A DNA stretch of 64,000 nucleotides from positions 1 through 64,000 of the forward strand of contig NZ_JAFBEP010000010.1 in NCBI RefSeq assembly GCF_016908775.1. Reading direction: 5' to 3'. The stretch comes from Defluviitalea raffinosedens (GTDB taxonomy: Bacteria; Bacillota; Clostridia; Lachnospirales; Defluviitaleaceae). Shown here piece after piece: positions 40,038 to 47,020 of this stretch. The translations under genes and the position numbers were made by a program. The notes beneath the pieces were generated by a model. The model was not told where the DNA came from. It did no database searches and saw only the letters and a program-made list of their open reading frames with translations. Numbering within the stretch: the stretch's first letter is position 1; every line of letters starts with the position of its first letter.

Positions 40038-40111
40038 CGCACGCAGAAGGATTCGAACCCTCGACACTCTGATCCGAAGTCAGATGCTCTATCCAGCTGA
40101 GCTATGCGTGC
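40038..40111 (-). tRNA. tRNA-Arg (anticodon TCG)
   Basis: Complete minus-strand cloverleaf: perfect acceptor GCACGCA/TGCGTGC, D arm GCTC...GAGC, anticodon stem TCTGA/TCAGA with TCG in the loop, T arm GAGGGTTCGAATCCTTC, discriminator G, no encoded CCA. Reads CGA/CGG codons. Confidence 0.95.
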
Positions 40112-40139
40112 ATTTATTATTTATTAATGAGCGAAAATT

Positions 40140-40168
40140 ATTATATCACATATGTCATATAAAAACAA
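40140..40168 (-). promoter_or_regulatory. Promoter of tRNA-Arg(TCG)
   Basis: TATAAT (40140-40145) with TTGTTT (40163-40168) 17 bp upstream on the minus strand, about 28 bp before the tRNA. Confidence 0.6.
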
Positions 40169-40198
40169 TGGATAATTTTTGAATAATTAATAATAAGG

Positions 40199-40220
40199 AA
40201 GGAGGCTATTTTGCCTCCTA
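40199..40220 (-). terminator. Hairpin after the phosphofructokinase gene
   Basis: GGAGGC and GCCTCC form a strong short stem with a 6-base loop about 20 bp after the stop. The following tract TTCCTTATT is only moderately T-rich. Confidence 0.6.
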
Positions 40221-40238
40221 ATTAAAAATTCTATTGAT

Positions 40239-41462
40239 CTATTCAGATTGAGCAATGAGTTTCTTTTTTAATCTTGCATATCTGGGCAATCCATTCTCTG
40301 TAGGAATCACAACTTCTCCCATAATAAGAGGCACAAGATACTCAATACACTCTTTAGTGACGAAATTTCCTTCTTTATTAATCCAGTGGCTCGGCAATTT
40401 CTTCTCAAAATTGGCAACTTCATGAATATCAACAAGCTCTGTTTCGCAAATATATGGATCGTTACTTATTCTTTTTAATCCTACCATATATCCAGATTTT
40501 CCCTGAACACCATAGATTACAGCCTGCTTCCCTACCATATAAGCTTCTTCTATATCTGTTTTGGATCCATAGTGCATGGCACATCTCTGGAGGATATTTA
40601 ATTCAATTTTCTTTACTCTTTTCTCGATATGTTCTTTTACATATTGCTCCAGAACAGAACCAACGCCTCCTAATTGGGCATGTCCAAAATTATCATGTCC
40701 ATCGACGGATTCTAAAGTGGATACATATCTTCCATCCTTATCCTTGATGCCTTCTGAAACAACAATCATGACTTTACCTTTTTCTTCGTATATTCTTCTT
40801 ACATCCTTCTCAAATTGCTTAAAATCAAATGCTGCTTCTGGAAGATAAATTAAATCTGTAGCTTTTGTCAAAGCAGAAGCTGCAGCAAGCCACCCCGCAT
40901 TTCTTCCCATCACTTCAACAATGGTAACAATATTGGACTTATAAGAATGAGCATCATGAGACATCTCTAAAATACTGGTTGCAATATACTTAGCAGCGCT
41001 TCCAAAACCAGGACAATGATCTGTACCTACTAAATCATTATCAATGGTTTTTGGTATGCCTATTACACGGATCTCATAGTTAATTTTTTGTGCGTAATCA
41101 TGAATCTTCTTGACCGTATCCATACTGTCATTTCCGCCGATATAAAAGAAATATCGGATATTGTACTTAGTAAATACCTTAAAAATCTTTTCATAATCAG
41201 AAGAGTCATCCTGCTTTAACCGGTAACGACAGGAACCGAGAGCTGAGGAAGGCGTTGTTTTCAGGTATTTTAATTCCTCTGCCTCTTCTTCTGCAAAGTC
41301 AAAAAGCTCTTCGTTTAAGATCCCTTGTATACCATTTCTTGCACCAAAAACTTTTTCTATAGACTTTTGATTTAAAGCTTCAAAAATTGCCCCACAGGCA
41401 CTGGAATTAATGGCTGTAGTAGGACCTCCGGATTGTGCAATGATACAATTTCCAGAAATCAT
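40239..41462 (-). CDS. 6-phosphofructokinase, pyrophosphate-clade type
   Basis: A 407-residue PFK. The nucleotide/PPi motif reads FYIGGNDSMDT instead of GGDGS, and the substrate motif is GIPKTIDNDL. The Asp in place of Gly at the fourth position of the first motif and the Lys in PKTIDND are typical of PPi-dependent enzymes, so it probably uses pyrophosphate reversibly. The length is greater than ATP-PFK (about 320 residues) and fits this clade. The phosphoryl donor is an inference. SD AGGAGTG precedes ATG. Single gene with hairpin. Confidence 0.88.
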   Translation of the reverse strand: MISGNCIIAQSGGPTTAINSSACGAIFEALNQKSIEKVFGARNGIQGILNEELFDFAEEEAEELKYLKTTPSSALGSCRYRLKQDDSSDYEKIFKVFTKYNIRYFFYIGGNDSMDTVKKIHDYAQKINYEIRVIGIPKTIDNDLVGTDHCPGFGSAAKYIATSILEMSHDAHSYKSNIVTIVEVMGRNAGWLAAASALTKATDLIYLPEAAFDFKQFEKDVRRIYEEKGKVMIVVSEGIKDKDGRYVSTLESVDGHDNFGHAQLGGVGSVLEQYVKEHIEKRVKKIELNILQRCAMHYGSKTDIEEAYMVGKQAVIYGVQGKSGYMVGLKRISNDPYICETELVDIHEVANFEKKLPSHWINKEGNFVTKECIEYLVPLIMGEVVIPTENGLPRYARLKKKLIAQSE

Positions 41463-41620
41463 ATGTTCACTCCTTACTTATTTTTATCTGTATCGATAAA
41501 TCCTGATTTTTCTAAAGGACTTTGATAATTGCTTTCACAATTTCTTCATTATACATCGCTATAGAGGCATTGTAAATAAGGCGATGTATTTCTTCTGGAA
41601 AAATCAATAAAATGTAAACT

Positions 41621-41651
41621 AAAAAAGCCCTGCATTTAGTTTGCAAGACTT
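41621..41651 (-). terminator. Terminator of the TetR-type regulator gene
   Basis: AAGTCTTGCA pairs with TGCAGGGCTT (two mismatches) and TTTTTT follows on the minus strand, about 18 bp after the stop. Confidence 0.75.
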
Positions 41652-41668
41652 AAGATATCATATTCTTT

Positions 41669-42337
41669 CTAAACTTTCATTCTTTCAAAAATATGATTAA
41701 GACTATATTCATAATAATCATGTAAATCATTATGTCTGGGCATATATTTATCTGCTATGACAGTACTAAAAATCATAGAAATCAAAAGTAAGAGGGTATA
41801 TTCTAAATTGATGTCTTTACTGAATTCCTTTTTTTCAATACCTTCCTTTAAAAGAGTTTCTAAAACTTTTCCCAGAGAAAATTCATTTAATTCTTCCACT
41901 CTGGATGGGGCATGACTTATATTAGGGAATTGGTAGGCAATCTCGGCACCGGTTAATTTGATTTCATTGTCAAATTCTATAGCTTCTTTTAAATAACTAC
42001 TAAAAAGGCTAGGATATTTTTCATTTTCTTCAACGATCTTATGATATACAAACTTAATTTTCTCCTTAGCAGTTTTATTAATAAAAGACTTTTCTTCCAT
42101 CTCAAGTCTCAAATGAACGCCCCATAATTTTATATAATATTTAAAAATATGGCTTTTGGTAGCAAAGTGATTAAAAAAAGTTCCCCTGGATATTTCTGCA
42201 AATCGACAAATTTCATCCACCGTAATCTCATTAAAATCCTTTACTGAAATCCTTTCCATCACCACTTGTAAAATGTTTAATCTCGTTTTGGCATAATTGA
42301 TTTCTCGTAGGGAAAAGCTGTCTACAAGTGATCTCAT
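41669..42337 (-). CDS. TetR/AcrR family regulator
   Basis: About 222 residues. The N-terminal helix-turn-helix ITVDEICRFAEISRGTFFNHFATKSHIFKYYI (about residues 40-70) is a standard TetR DNA-binding domain; the C-terminal ligand domain is all-helical and not recognisable. The first in-frame ATG (42346) abuts AGGAGAGG too closely, so the ATG at 42337 is likelier. No adjacent efflux or enzyme gene suggests a target. It appears monocistronic. Confidence 0.85.
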   Translation of the reverse strand: MRSLVDSFSLREINYAKTRLNILQVVMERISVKDFNEITVDEICRFAEISRGTFFNHFATKSHIFKYYIKLWGVHLRLEMEEKSFINKTAKEKIKFVYHKIVEENEKYPSLFSSYLKEAIEFDNEIKLTGAEIAYQFPNISHAPSRVEELNEFSLGKVLETLLKEGIEKKEFSKDINLEYTLLLLISMIFSTVIADKYMPRHNDLHDYYEYSLNHIFERMKV

Positions 42338-42448
42338 TACTTCCATCCTCTCCTAATGTTCTGCTGTTATTTTATCCTTTGGGAATAATTTTAATTCTAT
42401 AATTTAAAATGAAATCTGTCAATTTTTTTAATAATAAAGAAATAAAAA

Positions 42449-42472
42449 AGGTAAAGCAATAAAACTTTACCT
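42449..42472 (-). terminator. Terminator of the 57-residue gene
   Basis: AGGTAAAG / CTTTACCT perfect 8-bp stem with an 8-base loop and a T-rich tract on the minus strand. Confidence 0.75.
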
Positions 42473-42498
42473 CTTTTATTTCTTTATTATATTATTCA

Positions 42499-42672
42499 TT
42501 ATTCAAAATCATCCGGATTAAAGTTTTCAGCAAAATTCATTTTTGTATTCGATTGATGTCCTTTATTTGCCTTATTGTTCGCAATATCGGTAAATTCTGT
42601 GTTTGTCTTGTTTTTAGTCTTCAAATCAGTATTCTTGGAATCAAGATCAGCAGAATATTTTTTACTTGTCAT
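42499..42672 (-). CDS. Small hydrophilic protein (57 aa)
   Basis: A 57-residue protein starting MTSKKYSADLDSKNTDLKTK with SD GGAGGTGG before the ATG at 42672. It is composed almost entirely of Lys, Asn, Asp, Ser and Thr and lacks hydrophobic core residues, so it is probably unstructured. The segment TEFTDIANNKANK distantly recalls gamma-type small acid-soluble spore proteins, but I cannot assign it. It has its own terminator and lies between MarR-type and TetR-type regulator genes. Confidence 0.6.
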   Translation of the reverse strand: MTSKKYSADLDSKNTDLKTKNKTNTEFTDIANNKANKGHQSNTKMNFAENFNPDDFE

Positions 42673-42743
42673 AAAACCACCTCCATTCAAACATAGTTTG
42701 GATGGTTTTATCACGTTATATTCATGATTTTAAAATGTTCTTC

Positions 42744-43172
42744 TTACTCTACCATTTTTAATACTTTATGAAATTCTTCTGTCATAATTTTCTTCGTTGA
42801 ATCATTCATATCTTCTACCCATTTATATAAAACAGCATATTTACTTCTATTATATTCTTTGTAAATTCTTTGCCCTTCTTCTGTTAATTCAATATGTAGA
42901 ACTCTTCTGTCAAAATCATTCTGCTTTCTTCTTACGATTCCCTTTTTTTCTAGTTTATCAATTAAAAAAGTCATTCCGCCTTTAGTCATAGACATAATTT
43001 CTGCGATATCTTTCATCATTTTAGGCTTTTGGCTGCTGCCTACTATTTCTATAATTCGCATTTCATTTGGAGATAGTTTATAATTCAGGTGTCCTTCTCT
43101 TAAAATAGAACTTTGATTCTCAGAAATATTGGTAATAATCTGAGTCAAATATTCCATTAAAACATCTTCCAT
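42744..43172 (-). CDS. MarR family regulator
   Basis: A 142-residue winged-helix regulator. LSPNEMRIIEIVGSSQKPKMMKDIAEIMSMTKGGMTFLIDKLEKKGIVRR is the MarR DNA-binding region and DRRVLHIELTEEGQRIY the wing. It probably binds as a dimer and responds to a small ligand or oxidant; the target is unknown. SD GGGAG precedes the ATG at 43172. The 57-residue gene follows after 71 bp and might be regulated by it. Confidence 0.88.
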   Translation of the reverse strand: MEDVLMEYLTQIITNISENQSSILREGHLNYKLSPNEMRIIEIVGSSQKPKMMKDIAEIMSMTKGGMTFLIDKLEKKGIVRRKQNDFDRRVLHIELTEEGQRIYKEYNRSKYAVLYKWVEDMNDSTKKIMTEEFHKVLKMVE

Positions 43173-43323
43173 CTTTCTCCCTCCATTTTTATACCTTTTT
43201 TATACCTTTGTTTACTTAAATAGGTTTTTTTGAATATTATACTATAGTATAACAATCAACCTTCAATTTTTCAACTATTTTCATTCAAATATCAAAAAAT
43301 TTTAAATTAAAACTAAAAGGCAT

Positions 43324-43353
43324 AAAAAAAAACTCTACATTAAATGTAGAGTT
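43324..43353 (-). terminator. Terminator of tRNA-Ser(GCT)
   Basis: Perfect 10-bp stem AACTCTACAT / ATGTAGAGTT with a 3-base loop followed by T7 on the minus strand (43324-43330). Confidence 0.9.
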
Positions 43354-43357
43354 TGGA

Positions 43358-43445
43358 CGGAGAAGGAGGGATTTGAACCCTCGCGCCGATTACTCGACCT
43401 ATGCCCTTAGCAGGGGCACCTCTTCAGCCACTTGAGTACTTCTCC
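43358..43445 (-). tRNA. tRNA-Ser (anticodon GCT)
   Basis: Class II tRNA on the minus strand with a long variable arm. Acceptor GGAGAAG/CTTCTCC is perfect, the anticodon stem GCCCC/GGGGC region carries GCT, and the T arm is GAGGGTTCAAATCCCTC. Discriminator G, no encoded CCA. Reads AGC/AGU codons. Confidence 0.95.
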
Positions 43446-43461
43446 ATGACTTCTGGTACAA

Positions 43462-43490
43462 AGTATAGCATACTGATTTTCTCTTGTCAA
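43462..43490 (-). promoter_or_regulatory. Promoter of tRNA-Ser(GCT)
   Basis: TTGACA (43485-43490) and TATACT (43462-43467), spacer 17 bp, on the minus strand, 16 bp before the tRNA. Confidence 0.85.
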
Positions 43491-43527
43491 CGGCTTCCAC
43501 AAATCCCCTAAAAATTCATGTATTATA

Positions 43528-43556
43528 TTGACTTATATATGTTATCATAATATTAT
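43528..43556 (+). promoter_or_regulatory. Promoter of the ArsR-type gene
   Basis: TTGACT (43528-43533) and TATTAT (43551-43556) on the plus strand with a 17-bp spacer, about 30 bp upstream of the ATG. Confidence 0.7.
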
Positions 43557-43585
43557 AATATTGAAACAAATATTGGGGTGAACTT

Positions 43586-43870
43586 ATGGACATAAAATCC
43601 TTAGAAAAAACGGCAGAAATCCTGAAAGCTCTCGGTCATCCGGCAAGACTTTGTATCGTAAAAGGACTTTTGGAAAACGGCGGATGCAATGTATCCTATA
43701 TGCAAAATTGTATTGGTCTTCCTCAATCCACTGTATCTCAACATATATCCAAATTAAAAGCTGCAGGTATTATAGAAGGGGTAAGATGTGGACTGGAAAT
43801 TACCTATAAAGTTGTCGATGAAGACGTCATTAAAGTTATGAATGCATTATTTCCTTCAGAAAAAAAATAA
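43586..43870 (+). CDS. ArsR/SmtB family regulator
   Basis: A 94-residue winged-helix protein. KALGHPARLCIVKGLLENGGCNVSYMQNCIGLPQSTVSQHISKLKAAGII is the ArsR-type HTH. Three cysteines (Cys in ARLCIV, GGCNV and MQNC) could provide a redox- or metal-sensing site, but the classic CxC/ELCVCDL arsenic motif is absent. No metal resistance gene is adjacent, so the signal and target are unknown. SD TTGGGGTG precedes the ATG. Convergent with serS. Confidence 0.85.
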   Translation: MDIKSLEKTAEILKALGHPARLCIVKGLLENGGCNVSYMQNCIGLPQSTVSQHISKLKAAGIIEGVRCGLEITYKVVDEDVIKVMNALFPSEKK

Positions 43871-43894
43871 AGAGCAAATGCTCTTTATTTTTTT
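43869..43894. terminator. Bidirectional terminator between arsR-type and serS genes
   Basis: AAAGAGC, loop AAAT, GCTCTTT followed by ATTTTTTT on the plus strand. The serS stop lies in the T tract; for serS the upstream A-run gives T residues on the minus strand. Confidence 0.85.
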
Positions 43895-45162
43895 GCGATT
43901 TTTTCCACATTACCCATATAAGGTCTTAAGGCCTTAGGAATGATGATACTTCCATCTTCCTGCTGGAAGTTTTCTAAGATGGCTGCGGTAGTTCTTCCGA
44001 TTGCAACACCACTTCCATTTAAGGTATGAACAAACTGCGCCTTGTCTTCTGCCTTATCTTTATATTTTATATTGGCTCTTCTTGCCTGAAAGCTTTCAAA
44101 ATTACTGCAGCTGGATATTTCTACATATCGATTATAGCTGGGCATCCATACTTCTATATCGTATTTCATAGCCGCTGTAAAGCCAAGATCTCCTATACAT
44201 ATCTTTACTACCCTATAGGGAATTTCTAATAATTGAAGGATTTCTTCTGCATCTCTTGTGAGCTTTTCTAATTCTTCATAAGAATCTTCAGGCTTTGTAA
44301 ACTTAACCAGTTCTACTTTATTAAACTGATGTTGGCGAATAACACCTCTGGTGTCTCTTCCGGCAGATCCAGCTTCCGCTCTGAAGCAAGCCGTATATGC
44401 GCAGTGCTTAATTGGAAGTTTGGAACCATCTAAAATTTGATCTCTGTACATATTCGTTACAGGTACTTCAGCCGTTGGCACAAGGAAGTAATCTGTGTTT
44501 TCTACTTTGAATGCGTCTTCTTCAAACTTTGGCAGCTGACCTGTTCCAATCATACTTCTTCTGTGTACCATAAAAGGAGGGAATACTTCTTCATATCCGT
44601 GTTTTTCTGTATGAACATCGAGCATAAAATTCATAAGTGCTCGTTCAAGTCTTGCGCCAAGCCCCTTATAAACTGTAAATCTTGCCCCTGTAATTTTGGC
44701 TGCAGTTGCAAAATCTAATATATCTAGATTTTCTCCTAATTCCCAGTGAGGCTTTGGCTCAAATTCAAATTGTCTTGGAGTTCCGAATTTACGAACTTCT
44801 ACATTATCCTCGTCACTGTCTCCCATGGGAACAGAAGGATGTGGGATGTTTGGAATGGTTAAAAGCAGATTTTCTAATTTTTCATCTACTTCTTTTAATT
44901 CCCCATCTAATTCTTTGATCTTACCAGACAATTCTTTCATTTCTTCTAGAATTTTAGAAACATCTTTTCCTTCTTTTTTAAGGATTGGAACTTGCTTTGA
45001 AACAGCATTTTGCTTGCTTTTAAGCTGTTCCACCTCCTGAAGAATTGCTCTTCTTTTTTCATCCAGTACCAAAAAGTCATCCAGATTAAAATCTTCTTTT
45101 CTAAATTTTAGAGCTTCTTTTACTTCTTCAAAATTGTTTCTAAGCAGTTTAACATCTAACAT
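43885..45162 (-). CDS. serS: Seryl-tRNA synthetase
   Basis: Class II synthetase of 425 residues. The N-terminal coiled coil (about 28-105, rich in K and E) binds the long variable arm of tRNA-Ser. Catalytic motifs: motif 2 [26 protein letters not shown] (about 256-280) and motif 3 [20 protein letters not shown] (about 380). SD AAAAGGAGG precedes the ATG. Expression is controlled by the upstream T-box leader. Confidence 0.97.
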   Translation of the reverse strand: MLDVKLLRNNFEEVKEALKFRKEDFNLDDFLVLDEKRRAILQEVEQLKSKQNAVSKQVPILKKEGKDVSKILEEMKELSGKIKELDGELKEVDEKLENLLLTIPNIPHPSVPMGDSDEDNVEVRKFGTPRQFEFEPKPHWELGENLDILDFATAAKITGARFTVYKGLGARLERALMNFMLDVHTEKHGYEEVFPPFMVHRRSMIGTGQLPKFEEDAFKVENTDYFLVPTAEVPVTNMYRDQILDGSKLPIKHCAYTACFRAEAGSAGRDTRGVIRQHQFNKVELVKFTKPEDSYEELEKLTRDAEEILQLLEIPYRVVKICIGDLGFTAAMKYDIEVWMPSYNRYVEISSCSNFESFQARRANIKYKDKAEDKAQFVHTLNGSGVAIGRTTAAILENFQQEDGSIIIPKALRPYMGNVEKIAKK

Positions 45163-45187
45163 CTTTATACCTCCTTTTAAATTTAAA

Positions 45188-45427
45188 AGCCCCCGTCCTA
45201 ATTAAAGGACGAGAGCTGTCTCGCGTTGCCACCTTTTTTGTTATACATTAAGAATAATATATAACCTCTCTTAAGTGAGATAAAGGTCACAACCCTTCTG
45301 ATTTATCATCAGCAGCTAAGAAAGTGGATCGTTTTATATTCTAAATCGGTTTCCACCTACCACCGACTCTCTGTATTAGAATGATAAAACTATTCTTTCC
45401 TCATCACTATTTTTTCATTCTTAAATT
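45188..45427 (-). promoter_or_regulatory. T-box leader of serS (specifier probably UCC)
   Basis: The minus strand has the T-box signature AAGGTGGCAACGCGAGA (about 45221-45238), with TGG-containing bulge to pair with the tRNA NCCA end, followed by the terminator stem TCTCGTCCTT / AGGACGGGGGCT (45188-45217) and a T tract. Stem I is recognisable: GAAAG/CTTTC at its base and GTTTTAT/ATAAAAC above. The internal loop between them holds GATCCA, placing UCC (Ser) at 45326-45328 as specifier. Uncharged tRNA-Ser should promote read-through. Confidence 0.92.
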
Positions 45428-45433
45428 GATTTT

Positions 45434-45461
45434 ATTATAGCATATAAAAAATTTTTTTCAA
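45434..45461 (-). promoter_or_regulatory. Promoter of the T-box-serS unit
   Basis: Extended TGC-TATAAT (45434-45439) with TTGAAA (45456-45461) 16 bp upstream on the minus strand. Confidence 0.7.
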
Positions 45462-45504
45462 CGTATAAATTTTATGTATAAAACTTAATGTAAGTGGTTA
45501 TCCT

Positions 45505-45586
45505 TAAAGTGTACCCAATGTAAGGTACATCGCTAAATCCCCCCTCAACCTGGTGCTTCTCCCCCCTGAAGCCCAGGTCTTTTTTT
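45505..45586 (+). ncRNA. Candidate small RNA with two C6 anti-SD motifs
   Basis: The plus strand folds as hairpin 1 (TGTACC/GGTACA, 45510-45515 with 45524-45529), a single-stranded segment with TCCCCCCTC (45538-45546), and an intrinsic terminator with stem ACCTGG(T)GCTTC / GAAGCCCAGGT whose loop is TCCCCCCT (45560-45567), followed by C and T7. No coding frame with an SD lies in it. C-rich loops like these are known from Firmicute small RNAs that bind SD sequences. A weak promoter (TTTTTC-17-TATAAA, -10 at 45477-45482) is the only one I see. Confidence 0.6.
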
Positions 45587-45599
45587 ATTTTGATTTTTC

Positions 45600-45628
45600 T
45601 TTACTTTGAATCAGGTATTATATACAAT
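45600..45628 (+). promoter_or_regulatory. Promoter of the HD-GYP gene
   Basis: TTTACT (45600-45605) and TACAAT (45623-45628) on the plus strand, spacer 17 bp, directly after the small RNA terminator, so the HD-GYP gene has its own start. Confidence 0.6.
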
Positions 45629-45658
45629 ATGAATAGGGTGACTGAGGGAGGGGTTATC

Positions 45659-46735
45659 ATGGAACGTATTATAAAGGTTCCAGTGGAGATGTTAGAACCT
45701 GGAATGATTCTTGGAGAAGATATAGATCATTTTTTTGGAAATATTCTTCTTAAAAAAGGTCATGTTCTGGATCAGCATTTGATTGACAAATTGGCAGAAT
45801 TCCATGTTGAGTATGTATATATAAAAAAAGCTATGGAAGAAGAATATAGCTATACATCTCCAAATAATGTAATGTTTGACGAAATGGCATATATTAATTA
45901 TTACGAAGAAGCCATTAAAATCATGTCCCAAATCTCTCATGATATAAGGCTTGGAAAAACATTAAAAATTCGAACTGTACGCAATGTTATCCATAGACTT
46001 TTAGAACAGGCTTTTGCAAAAAATAATATTCTTTATTGCTTAAATCTTATTAAAAACTTTGATGATTATACTTATACCCATTCTATTAATGTATGTCTTC
46101 TTGCCACCACTTTGGGGAAATGGCTGGGACTTTGTGATAAAGATTTAAATCAATTAGCCTATAGTGCCCTCTTTCACGATATCGGAAAATATAAAATTCC
46201 CCCTGAAATATTGAATAAACCCGGTAAATTGACTCCTGAAGAATATGAAATCATGAAACAGCATCCTGCTTACGGATATGAAATAGTCAAAAATATAATA
46301 GGGATCAGCCCTGATGTGGCCTATGGGGTTTTAATGCATCACGAAAAGATTAATGGAACAGGCTACCCTTTAGGTCTTGTAGGCAATCAAATTCATTTTT
46401 TTGCTAAAATTATTAGCATAGCCGATATTTATGATGCTCTTACTTCTGACAGAGTCTATCATAGAAAGATCTCTCCTTTCCAAGCTGCTGAAAGAATTTC
46501 CAGAGAAAGCTATTCAAATATTGATCCCGATATTTCATCAACATTTTTAAATAATATTTCTACTTTTTACATAGGATGTACAGTGGTTTTAAACACCAAT
46601 GAAAAAGGTAAAATCATATATCTGTATCCAAACAAACCAACCCGTCCTTTAATAGAATTAGAAAATGGTGAATATATAGATTTAACAAAGGATGAATATT
46701 TAGATGTCATGATTGAGGATTTATTGTCTTCTTAA
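45659..46735 (+). CDS. HD-GYP domain phosphodiesterase
   Basis: A 358-residue cytoplasmic protein. The N-terminal 1-110 part (MLEPGMILGEDI, an initial strand-rich region also found in other HD-GYP proteins) precedes a complete HD-GYP domain: HSINVCLLATTLG, the HD pair FHDIGKYKIPPEILNKPGKL, HPAYGYEIV and HHEKINGTGYPLGL. Such enzymes hydrolyse cyclic di-GMP or related dinucleotides. The SD GGGAGGGG is eight bases from ATG 45659; upstream frame extension is ignored because promoter and leader lie there. No receiver or membrane domain, so the input is unclear. Confidence 0.9.
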   Translation: MERIIKVPVEMLEPGMILGEDIDHFFGNILLKKGHVLDQHLIDKLAEFHVEYVYIKKAMEEEYSYTSPNNVMFDEMAYINYYEEAIKIMSQISHDIRLGKTLKIRTVRNVIHRLLEQAFAKNNILYCLNLIKNFDDYTYTHSINVCLLATTLGKWLGLCDKDLNQLAYSALFHDIGKYKIPPEILNKPGKLTPEEYEIMKQHPAYGYEIVKNIIGISPDVAYGVLMHHEKINGTGYPLGLVGNQIHFFAKIISIADIYDALTSDRVYHRKISPFQAAERISRESYSNIDPDISSTFLNNISTFYIGCTVVLNTNEKGKIIYLYPNKPTRPLIELENGEYIDLTKDEYLDVMIEDLLSS

Positions 46736-46901
46736 AGGAGATATTAAATTTTTTTATGACGAATTGTTAAATTTTTGTCATTCTTTTTTTAAGTATTTTA
46801 TTGTTAAAAATATACAATTTGCATACTGTATACATGATCAAATCTTACAATTTGCAGGCTTTTTGCCCTATTTTTATGTGAGATATTTTTTTGGATTTTA
46901 A

Positions 46902-46931
46902 TTGACAATATGTAGATTTCTATGATATTAT
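46902..46931 (+). promoter_or_regulatory. Promoter of adhE
   Basis: TTGACA (46902-46907) and TATTAT (46926-46931) with an 18-bp spacer on the plus strand, about 90 bp before the adhE ATG. Confidence 0.7.
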
Positions 46932-46937
46932 AGGGTC

Positions 46938-46973
46938 GAAAGTTTAATAAATAACAAACTTTCTTTTTATTTT
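46938..46973 (+). terminator. Possible leader attenuator of adhE
   Basis: GAAAGTTT and AAACTTTC form a perfect 8-bp stem with a 10-base loop (46938-46963), followed by TTTTTATTTT. The stem is AT-rich, so termination would be weak; it lies between promoter and gene. Confidence 0.4.
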
Positions 46974-46980
46974 AATAATA

Positions 46981-46998
46981 TTGTTAATTATTTAACAC
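46981..46998. promoter_or_regulatory. Rex operator in the adhE leader
   Basis: TTGTTAATTATTTAACAC agrees with the clostridial Rex consensus TTGTTAANNNNTTAACAA at 17 of 18 positions. Rex represses at low NADH/NAD ratio, so adhE would be induced when NADH accumulates. The site is downstream of the -10, consistent with roadblock-type repression. Confidence 0.8.
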
Positions 46999-47020
46999 AC
47001 TATTCTAAGGAGGTTATGGT

